A stretch of DNA of 64,000 nt from Halococcus agarilyticus. GTDB lineage: Archaea; Halobacteriota; Halobacteria; Halobacteriales; Halococcaceae. The notes beneath the pieces are model-generated. The model saw nothing but the letters and a program-made list of their open reading frames with translations. It was not told where the DNA came from and searched no databases. The stretch is taken from the NCBI RefSeq assembly GCF_000334895.1, contig NZ_BAFM01000014.1, forward strand, positions 1 to 64,000, read 5' to 3'. Shown in pieces: positions 61,545 to 64,000 of the stretch. The position numbers were made by a program, and so were the translations under genes. How positions within the stretch are numbered: position 1 is the first letter of the stretch; each line of letters begins with the position of its first letter.

Positions 61545-61698
61545 ATCGGCGGGACTCGCGGCGCGGGGACGACGTTTCGCTGGGACAGTCGGGGTGGCCG
61601 CGCGTCTCGTCGGGCCCGGTCATGGACCGGCTCGCCGCCATCGGAGCCGATCCGCAGGCCGGTGGAGTGCGGCGAGTGTGGGTTCGATCCCGCGTTGC

Positions 61699-62619
61699 TC
61701 ACCCAGCTTCGTAGCTGGTGAGCTCCATCTCGAAGGTGAGGGTACCGCTCTCGTCGTAGTAGGCGGCGTAGGGAGCCAGGCCCCTGTCGGGCGAGACGCA
61801 CGCCTCGTGAACGACGGTGCCGTTCAGGCTGGCCTCGGTGACGGAGCACTCGACGCCGGCGTAGGAGTCGGTGCCCGTGACCTCGAAGCTCGCCATCCCC
61901 TGCTCGGTCGAGTACGACCAACTCCGACCCGACTGGAGCGGTCGACCGCCGTAAAAGCCCGTCATCGTCGTGAGGGGCGCGAGGAGCACACCGACCTGAC
62001 TACCCAGCATCTGCTGTTGGACCTCCGTGCGGGTGCCCGTGAACGTCTGCTGGTTGTCCATCCCGTCCATCGAGAGGGACACCTGCACCTCGTACTGGTT
62101 CTCCGACGCCTGAACGACGTCGATGACGTACTGGCCGCTCCGGTTCTCTCCCTGCCGCGTAACGGGCTCCGCGGTGCCTCGCTGTGAGCTCACCGTCGGG
62201 GCGAACGTCACCTCGTAGGTGTACGTGCCAGGCTGTTCGAACGCGAGAAAGCGGAACGCTCCGCTTCCGACCGCGCTGCTGACTGTGGTGGCCGCCGTCT
62301 CGCTCGGTGTCGCTGTGGCGTCGCCACCGGCTGTCGTCGTCATCGCGGCGGTCGTCTCCGCCGCCATGGTTTCGCTCGCTGTTGGCGAGCCTCCGTCGGC
62401 AGTCGTTTCCCCGTCCTCGGCTGTCGTCGTGTCTGCGGCCCCGGTCGTCGTGGTCGCCGCGTCCTCGGCCGCCGTGGTGTCCGCCGTCGCGGCCGGCGTC
62501 TCGGTCGCGTCCGCTCCGGACGCCGTGGTGCCGTTCCCGCCACCGCCGCCGAGCCCGGCACAGCCTGCGAGGACGACGGTCGCACACAGCACCACCGCGA
62601 GCACGGCGCGCGTCCTCAT
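61699..62619 (-). CDS. Secreted lipoprotein with Thr-rich linker
   Basis: 306 residues. Lipobox LAGC at 17-20 (Cys20), then a Gly-rich turn and a Thr/Ala/Asp/Glu-rich low-complexity linker to about residue 115. The folded part (about 118-306) is beta-rich: FLAFEQPGTYTYEVTFAP, YEVQVSLSMDG, RSWSYSTEQGMASFEVTGTD, GTLTFEMELTSYEAG; two cysteines (V-E-C-S, H-E-A-C-V) may form a disulfide. Family not recognised; likely a cell-surface protein. Last gene of a three-gene set on the minus strand. Confidence 0.7.
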   Translation of the reverse strand: MRTRAVLAVVLCATVVLAGCAGLGGGGGNGTTASGADATETPAATADTTAAEDAATTTTGAADTTTAEDGETTADGGSPTASETMAAETTAAMTTTAGGDATATPSETAATTVSSAVGSGAFRFLAFEQPGTYTYEVTFAPTVSSQRGTAEPVTRQGENRSGQYVIDVVQASENQYEVQVSLSMDGMDNQQTFTGTRTEVQQQMLGSQVGVLLAPLTTMTGFYGGRPLQSGRSWSYSTEQGMASFEVTGTDSYAGVECSVTEASLNGTVVHEACVSPDRGLAPYAAYYDESGTLTFEMELTSYEAG

Positions 62620-62715
62620 GGCTGCGCCCCCGTCGGTTCACTCCGGTTCGATCGCTCGTTCGATTCGTTCGCGTCGGTTCGTCGGTGTTCAGTCATGATT
62701 TGGTGTCATCGTCGA

Positions 62716-63321
62716 TCACTCCGTGCTGTCCGGCGTGAGCGAGAACGACTCGACGACGGTCCACGCGACCGCCTCGAAGTCGATGTCGGCAGCCCAGTCC
62801 ACCCCGACCGTGTAGCCGGCCGTCCCGGCGACGACGAAGAGGTAGGTGAGCCGCCAGCGTTCGTCGGGAGCCCCGCCGACGTACCGATACTCGACGGCTC
62901 GCCCTCGGTGGCCGCTCGGGAGCCACACCGTCCGTCGGTCGAGTCGCTCGACGTCGTGTACGTGATCGTCGGCAGCGAGCTCCGCCTCGAAGCGCTCGGC
63001 GTACGCCGCCACGTCGCGTTCGACGTTCTCGTCGACGAACACGACCGCGCCCGCCGTCGAGGCGGGATCCTCGAACGTCGCTCCCCCGCCCGCGTCGACT
63101 CCGGCCGACCAGTCGGCCGGGTAGCTGACGGTGTACCCGTACTCCTCGTCGGTGTACGTCGCAAACGCCGCTTCGTCCCCGCCGGCGGTTCCGCCGTCGG
63201 TCTCGACCCACGAGTGAGCAGACGGGTCTCTGGCCCGATCGGCTCCGACTGACCGACGCCGCCAGGCCGGAACTCCTCTCGCCAGCGGATGGCCGTCCGA
63301 CCGATCGGATCCGTTCGTCAT
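62716..63321 (-). CDS. PsbP-like/DUF-type beta protein without clear signal
   Basis: 201 residues from ATG 63321. After a basic 45-residue N-terminus the core reads ATYTDEEYGYTVSYPADW, then VDENVERDVAAYAERFEAEL, RAVEYRYVGGAPDERWRLTYLFVVAGTAGYTVGVDW, key segment YGYTVSYPADW being typical of PsbP-like (photosystem II family) folds found in many archaea and bacteria. No lipobox and no clear signal, so location is uncertain. Seventeen bases before the next gene in the set. Confidence 0.65.
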   Translation of the reverse strand: MTNGSDRSDGHPLARGVPAWRRRSVGADRARDPSAHSWVETDGGTAGGDEAAFATYTDEEYGYTVSYPADWSAGVDAGGGATFEDPASTAGAVVFVDENVERDVAAYAERFEAELAADDHVHDVERLDRRTVWLPSGHRGRAVEYRYVGGAPDERWRLTYLFVVAGTAGYTVGVDWAADIDFEAVAWTVVESFSLTPDSTE

Positions 63322-63338
63322 GGTTCGGTCCGTGGGCC

Positions 63339-63779
63339 TCAGACGAGGCTGTCCGCGATGCCTGCCGCGATCGGGACGCGCGGGGTCGTGCCCTGGTAGG
63401 CTCGAACCATCAGGTAGACCCAGAGCGCGAACGCACCGAGCGCGAGCACCAGCCAGATCAGCCCGAGCACCAGCGAGACGATGCTCCCGACGAAGAACGT
63501 GCTCGTGCTCGTCACCAGGACGGTCGAGACGATCGTCCCGACGATCGTCAGGCCGATGGACGCCACGAACACGAACCCCGTAATCACCATGCTCTGGGCC
63601 GCGTGAAAGCGGACGTAGGCGTTGTCCTGTTCGACCAGATAGAGGATCAACCCTGACACGATGCCGAACAGGTACGCCAGCGCCCCCGCCACGTTCTCGT
63701 CCAGTCCCGATTCCGTTTCCCCGGATGCGACCGGCGGCTCGTCCCCGGCCGCGTCGATGTCTCGAGTGTTGCTTGCCAT
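63339..63779 (-). CDS. DUF4870/Tic20-like membrane protein
   Basis: 146 residues. Acidic N-terminus, then helices at about 31-50 (LAYLFGIVSGLILYLV), 64-90 and 95-130. The sequence ENVAGALAYLFG...EQDNAYVRFHAAQSMV is the DUF4870 signature (YxRFHAxQS). Membrane protein of unknown function, common in haloarchaea. First gene of the three-gene minus-strand set. Confidence 0.85.
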   Translation of the reverse strand: MASNTRDIDAAGDEPPVASGETESGLDENVAGALAYLFGIVSGLILYLVEQDNAYVRFHAAQSMVITGFVFVASIGLTIVGTIVSTVLVTSTSTFFVGSIVSLVLGLIWLVLALGAFALWVYLMVRAYQGTTPRVPIAAGIADSLV

Positions 63780-63861
63780 TGGGTTCCTCCGTGTCGGTGA
63801 GACTACGCTCCTCTCTACCGTATCGCGCTGTCCCGTCCACCACCTCGTCGTCCGACACTGT

Positions 63862-63992
63862 TTGACACAGGCATGGAAACCGGGTATAATCACTGGCTGA
63901 GCAGCGTTCACGATCTGAACACGGATCACAGCCCGGACGAGCAGGCCGCCGACGGTTTCGATACTGACACCGAGCGGCGATCGGATTCCTGA
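63862..63992 (+). other. Right-edge region with short 39-residue frame and TATAAT-like element
   Basis: ATG 63873 opens METGYNHWLSSVHDLN and closes at 63992 after 39 residues, with an acidic composition typical of haloarchaeal proteins, but it is too short to accept as a gene. TTGACA (63862-63867) and TATAAT (63885-63890) are 17 bases apart; only the second could act, as an archaeal TATA box. Confidence 0.25.
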
Positions 63993-64000
63993 CTGTCCAC

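Noticed and set aside
61675-61705. GGTTCGATCC, a tRNA T-arm-like sequence
   Set aside because: The loop would be six bases instead of seven, and no acceptor, D or anticodon stem can be drawn around it.
1-64000. CRISPR arrays, rRNA operons, tRNAs, complete insertion sequences, replication origin with orc1/cdc6
   Set aside because: Looked for spaced direct repeats, T-arm motifs, transposase motifs and origin boxes; none found. The repeats seen are dispersed, not spaced arrays.

Overview
The window is chromosomal DNA of a halophilic archaeon (class Halobacteria). Proteins are acidic and the DNA is GC-rich. The core genes are archaeal: 20S proteasome alpha and beta, ribosomal L44e and S27e, aIF2-alpha, Nop10, aMBF1, a geranylgeranyl-reductase-family enzyme and MptE. 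Several genes have a TATA box about 26-28 bases before the start codon, as in leaderless haloarchaeal transcripts. Small haloarchaea-only families, F420-type oxidoreductases and Bat-type HTH regulators agree. A genus cannot be fixed from sequence alone; family names for small proteins are from memory.

Layout. 1-700: an AT-richer cassette with the 3' part of a halocin C8-like peptide precursor and a two-helix membrane protein. 860-11000: mixed housekeeping and hypothetical genes (serine O-acetyltransferase, acyl-CoA dehydrogenase, AzlCD exporter, cupin, bactofilin-like protein, Ygr210-type GTPase). 11350-16590: one very large secreted subtilase with dockerin, CARDB and carboxypeptidase-regulatory-like modules. 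16600-17150: a low-GC scar and a broken methyltransferase gene. 17200-30100: UbiA prenyltransferase, sugar porter, aminotransferase, PAPS-reductase-like protein, two aldo/keto reductases, DnaJ, Bat-type regulator, geranylgeranyl reductase and PanB. 30300-39100: psmAB, flavin oxidoreductase, alpha/beta hydrolase, HAD, second acyl-CoA dehydrogenase, aMBF1 and a TbsP-like regulator. 39170-41400: a conserved translation/RNA operon (L44e, S27e, aIF2-alpha, Nop10, PAC2). 41700-49800: SPOUT methyltransferase, a pterin pair (DHPS-like plus MptE), quinone oxidoreductase, AI-2E transporter, four-repeat channel-like protein and a second Bat-type regulator. 49800-64000: amphi-Trp protein, GlcD-type oxidase, lipoproteins, ThDP enzyme, MsrA, BCCT transporter, F420 oxidoreductase plus SDR, alpha-hydroxyacid oxidase, and a cell-surface lipoprotein operon at the right edge.

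Most striking beyond ordinary genes: (i) the halocin-like peptide; (ii) a family of modular hairpin-rich repeats placed directly behind the stop codon and T-tract of dnaJ, the geranylgeranyl reductase and the PAC2 gene, always in the sense of the upstream gene, with a likely fourth relative behind the PAPS-reductase-like gene. Two copies are an inverted 285-bp pair differing at one base and flanking a 3.7-kb segment; (iii) a second dispersed repeat with a perfect 25-base core at 11.1 kb and 59.3 kb; (iv) two gene remnants marking past rearrangements. No rRNA, tRNA, CRISPR array, complete insertion sequence or replication origin was recognised.
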